Shown: positions 1 through 9,442, counted from the stretch's first letter. The stretch is DNA of 50,091 bases from an uncultured Pirellulaceae bacterium (GCA_938091115.1 CALKNI010000077.1:1-50091); one strand, 5' to 3'. The notes: generated from the sequence alone by a model not told the origin. A program made the numbers and translations.

Positions 1-300
1 CAGAGCGCAGCGGAGGAGAGGTGTTAAAGTTCGGTACATAGTTTTGTTTGTGGTAGTCTTGTGGGATTGTCGTTCATCATACCGTAGGTTTTGCATTTCG
101 TTGGTTGTTTGTTAAATTTTGGTTTGCTTAATTCTCTCGTGATTTAAGTGGGGTGTTACGAATAACGCTCCAATCTATTTAGATTTTGCTATGAAAAGTA
201 TTTTATTGATCTTTAATGAGATGAAACAGTTGCACAATTTTGAAGTAAGTAAGACAAACGGGCGTTTAAATTTGCTACCAATATTTTGTGAATGTGATAG
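1..300. other. Left-edge non-coding stretch, possible tail of an upstream gene
   Basis: No convincing gene is visible. The first 27 bases read QSAAEERC followed by TAA in frame 1 and could be the C-terminus of a gene lying left of the window, but the other frames are open too, so this cannot be decided. The one structured element is the double stem-loop at 150-185. The rest is AT-rich leader for the gene starting at 301. Confidence 0.4.
150..185 (+). terminator. Tandem stem-loops, possible terminator
   Basis: GGGGTGTTA at 150-158 pairs with TAACGCTCC at 163-171 (nine pairs, two of them G-T wobbles) across a CGAA loop. A second small hairpin follows directly: AATCT (172-176), loop ATTT, AGATT (181-185), then TTGC. 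Seen in the sequence. That it ends transcription of a gene left of the window is inference; it could equally be a leader structure for the gene at 301. Confidence 0.35.
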
Positions 301-1383
301 ATGATGTACAAAAAATTTGTGATTGCTGGTTTGTTTTTCATCAGCGTTACTGGCTTGCAAGCCAGTAATGCCATCCCAAAATACAATGAGATACCCGTAG
401 TTAAAACCTGGAGTGAGCTGCGCGAGGCTCCTGTTTTTGCCAAAGGTGATTTTGGAATTGTCCGTCTTGGAATGGAAGCTAAGCAATGCTCTCAAGGAAG
501 CGGCGTTCTCTTGTATGCGCTTGTTGAACGAGGCGGGAGCCTGAGTGGTTCGTTGTATTACGACCATCCCAACGCATTGGGACCGCTCGTTTGCAATTGC
601 GAGTCAGAAGTGTCCGAGGCGAATGGGCTTTTTTTACAGGAAGCTCGGTTAAAGTTAAGCGAAAATGTGGATTTCGTCACTAAATCCAATGAGGTGCTTT
701 ACACGCGTGTCGCGATGGTGCAAACGAAGGACCGTCAAATTAAAATACAGTCTCCAACCGGTAAAACGGTGACGGCTTCGATCCAGCGAACCAATGAGAC
801 TTTTGAGCCTTGGTCAAGCTTATCGTTGGCAAGTCTTGTAAAGGCTGGAGTAGAGAGTGGGGAGATCTACGAGATGCAGATCGGTTTACAATCGATGACA
901 CAGGCAACACCGATTCACAACGGGGTGGACGCGCAGTATATAGACATGACGCCAGCGGGTGAGCAGGCATTGCCAAAGTTGTGGCCATCGAATTCAAGCA
1001 AGACTTTAAAATTAGTGGCTAAGGACGGCGAGTTACTGCTTCGATCAGATTCCTCGATTGAGCTCTCTTCTCTTGAAGAGAACTTGCTTGCGCGTTGGTG
1101 GGTCAATGGAGAATTTATTTCGCCCAAAGCTGCGACGGTTCCAATGCTAAAGGAACGCACTGGAAAGATGATTGATGCCAATCAATTAAGAATTGTCTTG
1201 GATCCGAATTTGTTTCAGGGATCAGTAAAAAAAGGGGACAGGATTGGTCTCCAGTTGCTGTACGTGCCACAGGGCTGGGCTATAGCTGGAGTTCCACCTA
1301 AGCGAATGCATTGGTTCTCACGGCCTAAGCAGAGCGCTTCGAGTTTGAGGATGACCGCTCGAGTTGATTTTACGCTCAACTAA
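301..1383 (+). CDS. Secreted protein of unknown function
   Basis: A 360-residue protein that I do not recognise. The N-terminus (MMYKKF, then a hydrophobic run to about residue 20 and QASNA) is a Sec signal peptide, so the product is exported. The mature part has no transmembrane segment and no catalytic motif I can name. It is mixed alpha/beta in character, with two Cys close together near residues 97-99 (VCNCE) that might bind metal or form a disulfide. Two ATG codons are adjacent (301 and 304), so the start is certain to within one residue. It stands alone, convergent with the DUF1080 gene 75 bases downstream. A perfect 22-base palindrome lies inside the signal-peptide codons (347-368). 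Confidence 0.75.
   Translation: MMYKKFVIAGLFFISVTGLQASNAIPKYNEIPVVKTWSELREAPVFAKGDFGIVRLGMEAKQCSQGSGVLLYALVERGGSLSGSLYYDHPNALGPLVCNCESEVSEANGLFLQEARLKLSENVDFVTKSNEVLYTRVAMVQTKDRQIKIQSPTGKTVTASIQRTNETFEPWSSLSLASLVKAGVESGEIYEMQIGLQSMTQATPIHNGVDAQYIDMTPAGEQALPKLWPSNSSKTLKLVAKDGELLLRSDSSIELSSLEENLLARWWVNGEFISPKAATVPMLKERTGKMIDANQLRIVLDPNLFQGSVKKGDRIGLQLLYVPQGWAIAGVPPKRMHWFSRPKQSASSLRMTARVDFTLN
347..368. repeat. Perfect 22-bp palindrome inside signal-peptide codons
   Basis: The half-site TTACTGGCTTG (347-357) is followed directly by its exact reverse complement CAAGCCAGTAA (358-368), with no spacer. It encodes the VTGLQAS part of the signal peptide of the 301-1383 gene. Seen directly in the sequence. 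It could be an operator, a site-specific recombination target, or chance. Confidence 0.6.
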
Positions 1384-1457
1384 GCAATCTGCGCTGGCAT
1401 AGTTTCCATGCTTTGAAATCGATTACTTCAACGCGAATTTCACATCACGCCAATCAA

Positions 1458-2204
1458 TTATGGGAGCTCGCGTAATCGAAGATCTCGAAAGGTGATTGGG
1501 CTGCCTTCACTTTCCAGGCACAGGTAACCGGTTTTGGGATCGCACTGAGTCCCGCCGGAAACTTCTTCACCATTGACCCACAGGCGAACTTCACCGTTAA
1601 TGGCGCGAACATAGTAATGGTTCCATTCGCCGACACCTTTGGAAAGTTCTTTGGTTGGAAAGCTTCTTGATCCATTTGGCGCGACAGGCGGAAAGGGTTT
1701 CATTTTGACACCGACGGGGAAAACGTCCCCATGGCTGGTGTACCAGTTGGCTGGGTTGGGTTGCCCGTAGGCTAGATCGAGAACTTGGACTTCGATGCCC
1801 TGTGGCAGGCCGGGTTTACCAGCCTTGGTTAACCTCTCGATGGAAGCCGGTGTGGTCCAAACAAAAATGCCACTGTTACCCGCAGGTTTGTGATGCATCC
1901 ATTGCGCGACAAGTTCAAAATTGGTGTATTGTTTTTTTGTGCGAATGACACTGACGGGGCGACCGGTGCACTCAATCACATTGTCTTTAAATGTCCATGT
2001 GTCATCATTCGAGTTGACCCGCGTGAAGTGTTCTTCGCCGAGTGCTTCAAAGCCGGGTGCCAAGCCATCAACGAACGCACGCTTGACGTCTTGTTTTTCT
2101 TGATTCACTTGGGTTCCGGCAAGTGCGACTTTACCAGAGACAGCAGCTGCAACACCGGTGCCAAGCAACGCTCTGCGAGAGATGGGAGACGTTTTCTTAT
2201 TCAT
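1458..2204 (-). CDS. DUF1080 protein (3-keto-disaccharide hydrolase family), secreted
   Basis: A concanavalin-like beta-sandwich of the DUF1080/PF06439 family, of about 248 residues. Family-typical stretches are visible: the core from WTFKDNVIECTG, QWMHHKPAGNSGIFVW, the NWYTSHGDVFP loop and EWNHYYVR...LWVNGEEV near the end. Family members include hydrolases that cleave 3-keto-glycosides; many planctomycete copies are uncharacterised. The ATG at 2204 (MNKKTSPISRRALLG) is chosen because it starts a twin-arginine-type leader; the frame stays open upstream to 2288 but that extension has no signal. The Gfo/Idh/MocA oxidoreductase at 13.5 kb could make its 3-keto substrate, though the two genes are not adjacent. 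Transcribed alone, divergent from the glycosidase-like gene. Confidence 0.88.
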   Translation of the reverse strand: MNKKTSPISRRALLGTGVAAAVSGKVALAGTQVNQEKQDVKRAFVDGLAPGFEALGEEHFTRVNSNDDTWTFKDNVIECTGRPVSVIRTKKQYTNFELVAQWMHHKPAGNSGIFVWTTPASIERLTKAGKPGLPQGIEVQVLDLAYGQPNPANWYTSHGDVFPVGVKMKPFPPVAPNGSRSFPTKELSKGVGEWNHYYVRAINGEVRLWVNGEEVSGGTQCDPKTGYLCLESEGSPITFRDLRLRELP

Positions 2205-2596
2205 AATCGATTTTGGAGGGAAAAAGGGTTGGTTTTTGTAAATTGGGCTCGTGAAGTTCTTTAATTGTAAGCTGTTTTTTTCACTCATGCCAACTTGTTT
2301 AGAAGTCCGTTGATTGAGACTAAGACTCCGGCTGGGGATTGATTAAACCACCAAATCGATGGTCAGTGAGTTTGCTAAAAATCAGTTAGTGGTGACCCTT
2401 TTAATCGGATTGTATCGGGCAACTTCAGAAAGAAAAACTAATTTGACGTCATCTCAAGCTGCTCCAGGATTACTCAGTTGATAGATTGATATGGCACAGT
2501 GGCCAAAGTGCCGACAGATTATCCGGACGTTGCTGAAGATTTTATGACGTTTGGTTGAATCTTGCGGTGAACTCTAACTCAATCGAAAGAAAAGTA
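2205..2596. other. Divergent intergenic region
   Basis: 392 bases separate the DUF1080 gene (minus) and the glycosidase-like gene (plus), so promoters for both should lie here. A weak 5-bp stem (GGCAC...GTGCC) occurs near 2493-2512. I see no promoter boxes I would defend and no small gene. Confidence 0.4.
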
Positions 2597-4456
2597 ATGC
2601 AGGCAACCAGTTGCTGGGCTTTGTTCCCAACTCTGTTTTTATCCATTTTGTTCGGAAGTGCTTCATTGATGTTGGGGCAAGATCCCGAGGTCAATGAAAT
2701 TGCGTGTTTCCTTGATGACGTGAATCAGGTCGAAACAGTTCAACGCTACGCTTGGACCAAGGATCACATGCATGTGGGAGTTAGGTGGCAGCCATTTTTT
2801 GGTCGTCCGCTGGCCAATGCGTATGACGCCGAGCGACCTGTCATATCTGTTGCCAGTAGTTACGCTCAGTTTTGGGTGAGTTGGTCGGCGATGGAGCCGA
2901 CGGAGGCGTTCACCGATTATGACAAGAACCCTTCGCCATCCTTGAAGACAATAGAGAAGGCAGTCGAGGTTTGTAATGAAAAAGGAATCAAAGTTGAATT
3001 TGTGTTTTTTCATTGTCCCGCCTGGGCGTCCGAGAGTGGCAAAGCGGGTGGTTTCAAACCAAAGAAAGGTTTGTTCCAAGGATATGTCAAACGAATCGCC
3101 ACTCATTTTAAAGGTCGAGTCGATGCGTACCAGCTTTCCCATGAAGCCAATTTGCAGGGATTGATGAACGGGGCCGACATTGATTTTATCATTAACGACA
3201 TTTTGATCGCGGGTGCTCAAACGGTTCGCACTGTTTATGAGCAAGAGCCGGCTACACCCGTCATCGTTTCAACAAACGGTATGTCGCCGTGTGAAAATTG
3301 TCCCGTGACTAAAGGGTTGTCGGGAAAAGGTGGGTTTGCGGTGGATCAGTTTTATAATTTAATGGTTTCTAATCCAAAGTTGATGAATCTCGTCGATGCA
3401 TTAAATCTTAACGTTTCCGATCAAAACGACGGTTTTGGAAATATGGATGGTAGTTACGTCCCGTCAGTTTGGGGAAATTATGATCTGGCTCGCGGTAAAC
3501 TCGATGCGGCGGGATACCAAGCGAAGGCGATGCTTTCGGCGGAATCCTGGGTTTCCTGGGATGACGGTTCGAGTGCAATAGATGTCAACGGCGATGGTTT
3601 AAAAAACGAGGTGGATGCCTATGACAAAGCAGTTACCATCATCGGTCAGTGCCTCCAGCGGGGACTCAATACCATTAATCTGCCGTGGTCGGATAACTCC
3701 AGTAGTTGGTCGATGGGACTTACCAAGCGTCGTGATTACAACGGTCGAATAGCCGAGCTTCAACCGGAGATTGTCATTGAGGCAAACGATGGTGGTGCAG
3801 GGATCGTGACAACAAAAGTCGGTCTACGAGGCCCTGACGATCGTTTCGAGATTGGCAAAGCCGGCGGAAATGTTTTTACGGTAGATGATTATATTAATCC
3901 ACCTGATCCCAATCACTTGCATTATTACGTTTGGAAGTGGTACGCCCAGATTTCGAGCGGTCGGGATGAAGTCATTCGGCATGCAATGGCGGGGGAGATT
4001 GGGAATGATATTGCTGTGACGGGGAGAGGCTTTACTGGCAATGAGCGTTATCGAATTTCGTCTTTTAACCGGTCGAAAAATCGATTCACCGTGCTCGTTT
4101 ACTCCTCCGGTGCTAATAGTAAAGAAGCTGTTAAAATTAAGATTCCCGCTCAGGTTCAGGCCGGGAAATACTACAACAATGAATCGTCAGTTGGTAAATT
4201 CAAGGGTGAGGGGTTTCCTGATGGCAGTCGATATTACGCGCGCGTGATCACAAAAAATATTGACCGAAAAAATGGAGCGGATCGCGATGTCCGCTACCTT
4301 GAAACCAGAGGGTCCGTCGTTCAAAACGGAGTTCTCGAAGTCAGCATTCCAAAGTCAAATAAGTTCACAGCGGTAGAATTTGTAATGCGGAAAAAAGAGA
4401 ATTCGCCTTCGGCGAACCAAAAGGCTGCGTCCGAGAAGCCTGAATCATCAAAGTAA
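2597..4456 (+). CDS. Secreted clan GH-A glycoside hydrolase-like protein
   Basis: About 619 residues. A signal peptide (MQATSCWALFPTLFLS..., ending near SLMLGQ) is followed by a TIM-barrel-like region. Candidate retaining glutamates sit at the expected spacing of clan GH-A: E183 in YQLSHEANLQG (acid/base position, with HEAN where NEP is usual) and E316 in MLSAESWVSWDDG (nucleophile position). WASESGK and FFHCPAWA resemble the beta-3/beta-4 loops of GH39/GH42-like enzymes. The last 130 residues look like a beta-sandwich. The ATG at 2597 is preferred over an upstream in-frame TTG at 2555 because GAAAGAAAAG precedes it and it begins the signal peptide. The sulfatase starts 69 bases downstream on the same strand, so the two probably share a transcript and a sulfated substrate. 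The family assignment is inference. Confidence 0.75.
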   Translation: MQATSCWALFPTLFLSILFGSASLMLGQDPEVNEIACFLDDVNQVETVQRYAWTKDHMHVGVRWQPFFGRPLANAYDAERPVISVASSYAQFWVSWSAMEPTEAFTDYDKNPSPSLKTIEKAVEVCNEKGIKVEFVFFHCPAWASESGKAGGFKPKKGLFQGYVKRIATHFKGRVDAYQLSHEANLQGLMNGADIDFIINDILIAGAQTVRTVYEQEPATPVIVSTNGMSPCENCPVTKGLSGKGGFAVDQFYNLMVSNPKLMNLVDALNLNVSDQNDGFGNMDGSYVPSVWGNYDLARGKLDAAGYQAKAMLSAESWVSWDDGSSAIDVNGDGLKNEVDAYDKAVTIIGQCLQRGLNTINLPWSDNSSSWSMGLTKRRDYNGRIAELQPEIVIEANDGGAGIVTTKVGLRGPDDRFEIGKAGGNVFTVDDYINPPDPNHLHYYVWKWYAQISSGRDEVIRHAMAGEIGNDIAVTGRGFTGNERYRISSFNRSKNRFTVLVYSSGANSKEAVKIKIPAQVQAGKYYNNESSVGKFKGEGFPDGSRYYARVITKNIDRKNGADRDVRYLETRGSVVQNGVLEVSIPKSNKFTAVEFVMRKKENSPSANQKAASEKPESSK

Positions 4457-4524
4457 TAAGCCAATCACGATTTTTATGTGACGTTGCGCTCCGGTGCAGG
4501 AACTTGTGTCAAAGGGAAACCAAA

Positions 4525-5922
4525 ATGAAGCTAGTCCTGATTTTATTTTTTTCTTTACTGTGTGGAGTCGGCATTGCGCAAGAGCGGGATCAGCCTAATC
4601 TCATTGTCATTTTCTGCGACGACCTTGGATATGGAGATCTCGGTTGTTATGGGTCGGAAAAGAATCGAACTCCCAATGTTGACCAGTTAGCCAAGGCGGG
4701 GATTAAGTTTACAGATTTTTATTCTTCCAGCCCTGTGTGTACGCCGTCACGCTCAAGTTTGATGACCGGCTGTTATGCTCGTCGCGTTGGGATGCATGAA
4801 GATTACACGGGGCACTGGGTCCTTATCCCGCGCAGTCGGCGAGGATTAAATCCAGAAGAAGTCACTATTGCTGAAGCACTCCAGTCGGCAGGTTATGCGA
4901 CGGCCTGTATTGGAAAGTGGCATCTGGGAGATCAGCCTGAGCATTTGCCCACGCAACACGGATTCGATTTCTATTTTGGGATTCCCTATTCCAACGACAT
5001 GCAATCCAAGCGACGGGGGGATCCACCACTCCCATTGGTAAAACAGCGTACGGTTATTGAAGCACCGGTTGACCAGTCCACGTTGACCAAGCGTTATACG
5101 GAAGCGGCAATTGCTTTCATCACGGAAAACAAATCGAAGCCATTCTTTGTTTATTTGCCGCACACGTTTCCCCATCTTCCTTTATTCGCATCTCCAGATT
5201 TTCTGGGAAAAAGTGCCAACGGTCGGTACGGGGATTCCATTGAAGAGATTGATTGGTCGACAGGTCAAATCCTAGCCAGTCTTGATCGTCTGGGAATTGC
5301 CGATAACACATTAGTCATTTTTACGTCCGACAATGGGTCCAACGGTCGCAATGGTGGTTCCAATCAACCACTCTCAGGAATGAAAGGATCGACGATGGAG
5401 GGAGGGATGCGGGTTCCGATGCTGGCGAAATGGCCGGGCCGAATCAAGCCAGGCACCGTTTGTAACGAACTGGCGACCACGATGGATTTGTTACCCACCT
5501 TTTGCAAATTGGCTGGCGCTAAAATGCCCGAGCAAAAAATAGACGGATTCGATATTACGAATTTACTGTTAGGCAACGACGGTGCGAAGTCAGAATATGA
5601 ATCGTTTCTGTATTATCGTCGTCGACAATTGCAGGCGATTCGGATGGGAGACTGGAAGTATCATCTTCCTCTTAAGGCAATACATCCAAATTGGACAACT
5701 CCTAAAACGGAGGCCCCCGGACGTCCAGCGAAATTAGTTAACTTAAAAGATGATCTAGGTGAACTGAACGACGTTTCCCAGGCGAACCCGGATGTGGTGG
5801 CAACAATGCAGGTAATCGCACGCAAAGCGATCGAAGAACTTGGCAACGATAGCAACCAAGGCACTGAGCAGCGGTCTGCATTGACACTTGAATTGTCGGC
5901 GCCGATGGTTCTAAAAAAATAG
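4525..5922 (+). CDS. Secreted type I sulfatase (arylsulfatase family S1)
   Basis: Hydrolyses sulfate esters, probably on polysaccharide. The signal peptide (MKLVLILFFSLLCGVGIAQ) precedes NLIVIFCDDLGYGDLGCYG, which supplies the calcium-binding aspartates. The maturation motif CTPSR has its Cys at residue 72 and would be converted to formylglycine. GKWHLGD, the H-P-F-HLP region (LPHTFPHLP) and FTSDNGSNG complete the active site. At 465 residues it is of normal length. The ATG at 4525 begins the leader; an upstream TTG (4504) is less likely. It follows the glycosidase-like gene closely and ends at a strong hairpin (5940-5981). No formylglycine-generating enzyme lies in the window, so maturation depends on a gene elsewhere. 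Confidence 0.95.
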   Translation: MKLVLILFFSLLCGVGIAQERDQPNLIVIFCDDLGYGDLGCYGSEKNRTPNVDQLAKAGIKFTDFYSSSPVCTPSRSSLMTGCYARRVGMHEDYTGHWVLIPRSRRGLNPEEVTIAEALQSAGYATACIGKWHLGDQPEHLPTQHGFDFYFGIPYSNDMQSKRRGDPPLPLVKQRTVIEAPVDQSTLTKRYTEAAIAFITENKSKPFFVYLPHTFPHLPLFASPDFLGKSANGRYGDSIEEIDWSTGQILASLDRLGIADNTLVIFTSDNGSNGRNGGSNQPLSGMKGSTMEGGMRVPMLAKWPGRIKPGTVCNELATTMDLLPTFCKLAGAKMPEQKIDGFDITNLLLGNDGAKSEYESFLYYRRRQLQAIRMGDWKYHLPLKAIHPNWTTPKTEAPGRPAKLVNLKDDLGELNDVSQANPDVVATMQVIARKAIEELGNDSNQGTEQRSALTLELSAPMVLKK

Positions 5923-5939
5923 GTTGGAACGAAAAATAG

Positions 5940-5981
5940 TTGGCGGGGCGTCTGGGTTTTTAATAGCCAGACGCTCGCCAA
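5940..5981. terminator. Bidirectional hairpin terminator between convergent genes
   Basis: TTGGCG (5940-5945) and GCGTCTGG (5948-5955) pair with CCAGACGC (5967-5974) and CGCCAA (5976-5981), giving a 14-bp stem with one small internal bulge and an 11-base loop. T-rich and A-rich tracts lie in the loop and on the flanks. Its position between the ends of the plus-strand sulfatase and the minus-strand esterase fits a shared terminator. Confidence 0.75.
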
Positions 5982-5991
5982 ATTTGAGTAC

Positions 5992-7395
5992 TTACCAACT
6001 GTCGGTTCGAAAAGGAATCGCCGGCAGGCCTTCTTTATTTCCTAGGTTTCCAATTGCCGTTTCCTGCCAGCCAAACCGGACGGCAGATGGTTTGTCGACT
6101 CCCGCCGCCTCGACTACGACCGTATTGCCAACAACTTTAGCCGTGGCTTCGACAAATTTTTTATCATCACCAGCGATCATGAATTGAGACAGTGGTTTGG
6201 CGTCGAGTGATTTTAAGCCGGAACCCGTGTACTCAAATTCGAGTATGGCCTGATTGCCCTTAGCGGACATCGATTTATATTTTGGCCCCGAGTAGACCAT
6301 GCTGGAATCACCATAGTTTTTAGCCATGGCCCAGCGAGCCAAACGCGCGCCCACGTCTCGCTTGTTTCTTGGGTGAATATCGTTCACATTCCCGGTGATA
6401 TCGGTGACAACGACCATTCCGCAATCAGGAATTGCATCGAGGCAAGCTGTTTGGGCGTCCCAAAATCGCGGAAGTGATTCGGCATTGATTCCCTTATTTC
6501 GATTTTTAAATTTTGCGCTGTAGGGGAACGGTGCAATTTGTACGAAGTAAAATGATAGGTCATCTTGTTGGAAAACAGACTCCCAGCCTTTGACCATGGC
6601 GACTGTGCGATCAGTGTAAATGTCTGTGTCACCACTAACGCAGTTGGATTCACCCTGATACCAAATGATGCCCCGAAAAGAGTATGGAGCCAGCGGGTGG
6701 ATCATGCCGTTATAAATTCCGCCATTTTTCGCGTTGGCTTGAAGGGAGTCGACCTGTTCCAAACCGATTTTAGGGGTCCATGGTTCAATCTGTGTCCCGC
6801 CCCAGTTGGATCCAATTAAACCAATTGGAACGTCGAGTTTGGCTTGGAGGTTCTTCCCAAAATAGTAACCTACTCCTGAAAATTTCTTGACAGAGTCTGG
6901 TGAACAGGCCTGCCACGTTCCGGGGGCATCTTCTTGCGGTACTGGCTTTTTAATGTGGCCGACAACATTGTAAAGTCGAATTTGGGGATGGTTTGCTTTC
7001 GGTATCTCTTCTTTCCCTTGTTCAGTTTGTGTCATGCTCCATTCCATATTGGACTGGCCCGAGCAGACCCAGACTTCACCAACCAAAAGGTCATCCAGCG
7101 TAATCGAATTTTTGCCGGTGATGCTCATCGTTGCCGGAGTTTTATTGGCTTTCAAAGGTTCCAATGCGACTAGCCATTTACCGCTCTTATCGGCCTTGGT
7201 TTTTTTCGTTTGACCCGCAAAAGAAACCTCGACTTCCTCTCCTGGTTCTGCCCATCCCCAAATATGAACCGGCTTTTCCTGCTGAAGAACCATGTGGCTG
7301 CTGATGACATTGGGAAGTCGTACATCGGCAAAGGTGGGCGCCGCCAATAGTGAGATTAGTAGTAACGTCGATACAATAATTTGTTTTGGAGTCAT
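5992..7395 (-). CDS. Sialate O-acetylesterase-type carbohydrate esterase (SASA family)
   Basis: A secreted esterase of 467 residues that removes O-acetyl groups from sugars. After the signal peptide (MTPKQIIVSTLLLISLLAAPTFA) comes an N-terminal beta domain (SSHMVLQQEKPVHIWGWA), typical of the family. The SGNH-like core follows with CSGQSNMEW (nucleophile Ser115), the oxyanion block IIWYQGESN, and the catalytic Asp/His block NDIHPRNK. A C-terminal beta segment ends WQETAIGNL. The ATG at 7395 is chosen over the longer open frame to 7464 because the signal peptide begins there. It is convergent with the preceding sulfatase and upstream of a second sulfatase gene on the same strand. Its presence beside sulfatases suggests a substrate carrying both acetyl and sulfate groups. 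Sialic acid itself need not be the substrate. Confidence 0.92.
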   Translation of the reverse strand: MTPKQIIVSTLLLISLLAAPTFADVRLPNVISSHMVLQQEKPVHIWGWAEPGEEVEVSFAGQTKKTKADKSGKWLVALEPLKANKTPATMSITGKNSITLDDLLVGEVWVCSGQSNMEWSMTQTEQGKEEIPKANHPQIRLYNVVGHIKKPVPQEDAPGTWQACSPDSVKKFSGVGYYFGKNLQAKLDVPIGLIGSNWGGTQIEPWTPKIGLEQVDSLQANAKNGGIYNGMIHPLAPYSFRGIIWYQGESNCVSGDTDIYTDRTVAMVKGWESVFQQDDLSFYFVQIAPFPYSAKFKNRNKGINAESLPRFWDAQTACLDAIPDCGMVVVTDITGNVNDIHPRNKRDVGARLARWAMAKNYGDSSMVYSGPKYKSMSAKGNQAILEFEYTGSGLKSLDAKPLSQFMIAGDDKKFVEATAKVVGNTVVVEAAGVDKPSAVRFGWQETAIGNLGNKEGLPAIPFRTDSW

Positions 7396-7576
7396 GAGGT
7401 GTCCGGCTGTTAGGTAGATTTCAAAGGAGTAAATCAAAGAAAACTTGTTATTGAAAGGAAGCAATTATGAGCATTTAGTACCGTATAAGTCCAATCTCAA
7501 ATCAAAAATATTTGCAATTTTGAGTGATGATATTTCACAACAAAGAGTCTTGCTAAGGCAAGGGCGAGGTCGTCTT

Positions 7577-9442
7577 TTATGGCCCTTTGATAAGCTCGAC
7601 GTCGGTGAAGTAGGCTCCTCCTACATTGCCTTGGGCATCAAACAGCCATGTTCTGAGTTGTGTCTTTCCTTTGGGAAGTTCAACTTCGAATACCTGGCCA
7701 AGGGTTCCCGGTTCGATTTCCGATTCTAGCGTTACTCCAGCAATTTCGATTTTTCCTCGAACCGCTTTGACCGGTCTGCTCGCCAGTTCAGGCCATTGGC
7801 GAAGTGTGATTCGATAGCGTCCGGGTGTTCGGGCATTCACCATCCACGGGCCCGTGACAGGCACTAGTTTGTTGATTTGTCCAAAATTCCAAGGAGGATT
7901 GCCTAATGGCATGTACCAATCCTGAGAACAGAGAGCCGTCGGATTTTCGGCTGGGCTTCCGAGATCAATGGAAACCGGAGTGATCCGGGGAGAGACGGAC
8001 TCCCAAAACGGGAGGTAGTAAGATTTTAGTTTTTTGACGATTTCTGGTTGTTGATCAGCGATGTTTTTTATTTGTTCTGGATCGGACTGAAGATCGTAAA
8101 GTTCTTCGCCATTAATTAAACGCCATTGGTCTTTCAGGATGCACGAGTAGGACCACGGTTCCGGTGAAATTCTGAATTGAGGTCCACCATGGTATTGGAC
8201 GATGAGATGGTCGCGGTGGCCAGTCGCATCCGCTTCTTTCAAGGTTCTAGCAAAAGAAATACCGTCCGGTTGATAAGAAGCGGGTAATTTCAAATCACAA
8301 AGTTCTGCGAGTGTTGGCAGGACATCAATATGTGCCGCTAAATGAGGGACGGCTCTGTTTTCGTTTAGTCCGCCGCGAGGCCAGCGGATGAAAAAGGGGA
8401 CGCGGTGTCCGCCTTCGTAGATTGATGATTTTTGTCCACGCATTCCGGCGTTGTAGCCGCTGGCAAGCAAACCCGATGGTTTTTTAAAGGTTCCGCCGTT
8501 GGATGTGCCATTGTCGGTCATGAAGATCAGGATCGTATTCTCGGCGAGTCCAAGGTCGGAAAGTTTGCTCCTTAGCTTTCCCATGTTGTGATCGAAGTTG
8601 GCAATCATGCCATAAAATTCCGCTCCATTTTTCCATTTGATTTTTTCCCGGTAGGGATCACTCCAACGATCATCAACTCGATAGGGGCCGTGGGGTGCGT
8701 TGGTCGCTAGATAAAGAAAAAATGGTTTGTCCCGATTGGTTTCGACGAACTTGATGGCTTCGGAAAACCAAACATCGGTGCAGTAGCCAGTGAATTTTTC
8801 GAATTTTCCATTCCGTTCGTAGGTGTCATCGAAATAGTCGTTGCCCCAATAGTCAGACGCCTGTCCAACGCCACCGCATCGGTGCCAAAGCACATTTTGA
8901 AATCCACGATCTTGTGGCCGGTGCGGTGCATTATCACCAAGATGCCATTTTCCAAACATGCCGGTGACATATTGATTGGATGAGAACATGTCTGCGATGG
9001 TGCGTTCGTCGGGGTGCATCAGCGTCCGGCCACTGCTGGTTCGATAGGCACCCGTCCTCGCTGGATAGTGCCCCGTCATTAATGCAGCGCGTGTTGGAGT
9101 GCAAAACGAACTAACGTGGAAGTTGGTAAATCGAATCGACTCCTTGGCTAATTGATCTAAATGAGGCGTCTGTAAAATCGGATTTCCGTGACAGCTAAGA
9201 TCACCGTATCCTTGGTCGTCCGTCATCACGAGGATGACATTGGGTCGTTCCTCGGCTGAGATAGACTGCGTGCCTAGAAGGAAAGGAGTTGCACCGCAGA
9301 TGTAAATCAAGGTACCTGCCAGTGAGGTCTGAGTTCTACTTGATGGCGTGAAAACGGAACCCATTAGTAAATGGATCAATTGGAAGACGACTTTTTGAAT
9401 GACTAGCATTGTCATGGACCAATTGTAGAAAGTTATTTTCAT
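7577..9442 (-). CDS. Secreted type I sulfatase with C-terminal beta extension
   Basis: About 621 residues, longer than a usual arylsulfatase. The core shows NVILVMTDDQGYGDLSCHG (calcium aspartates), the maturation motif CTPTR (Cys at about residue 114), MFGKWHLGDN, LATNAPHGPY and FMTDNGTSNGG. The final 130 residues (from PVTGPWMVNARTPG) form an added beta domain with RYRITLRQWP, also found in other planctomycete sulfatases and possibly glycan-binding. The start is uncertain: ATG 9442 is the first ATG, but ATG 9364 (MGSVFTPSSRT) begins a cleaner signal peptide ending QSISA, and neither has a clear ribosome binding site. The next gene downstream on this strand is the acetylesterase, 182 bases away. 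Confidence 0.93.
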   Translation of the reverse strand: MKITFYNWSMTMLVIQKVVFQLIHLLMGSVFTPSSRTQTSLAGTLIYICGATPFLLGTQSISAEERPNVILVMTDDQGYGDLSCHGNPILQTPHLDQLAKESIRFTNFHVSSFCTPTRAALMTGHYPARTGAYRTSSGRTLMHPDERTIADMFSSNQYVTGMFGKWHLGDNAPHRPQDRGFQNVLWHRCGGVGQASDYWGNDYFDDTYERNGKFEKFTGYCTDVWFSEAIKFVETNRDKPFFLYLATNAPHGPYRVDDRWSDPYREKIKWKNGAEFYGMIANFDHNMGKLRSKLSDLGLAENTILIFMTDNGTSNGGTFKKPSGLLASGYNAGMRGQKSSIYEGGHRVPFFIRWPRGGLNENRAVPHLAAHIDVLPTLAELCDLKLPASYQPDGISFARTLKEADATGHRDHLIVQYHGGPQFRISPEPWSYSCILKDQWRLINGEELYDLQSDPEQIKNIADQQPEIVKKLKSYYLPFWESVSPRITPVSIDLGSPAENPTALCSQDWYMPLGNPPWNFGQINKLVPVTGPWMVNARTPGRYRITLRQWPELASRPVKAVRGKIEIAGVTLESEIEPGTLGQVFEVELPKGKTQLRTWLFDAQGNVGGAYFTDVELIKGP

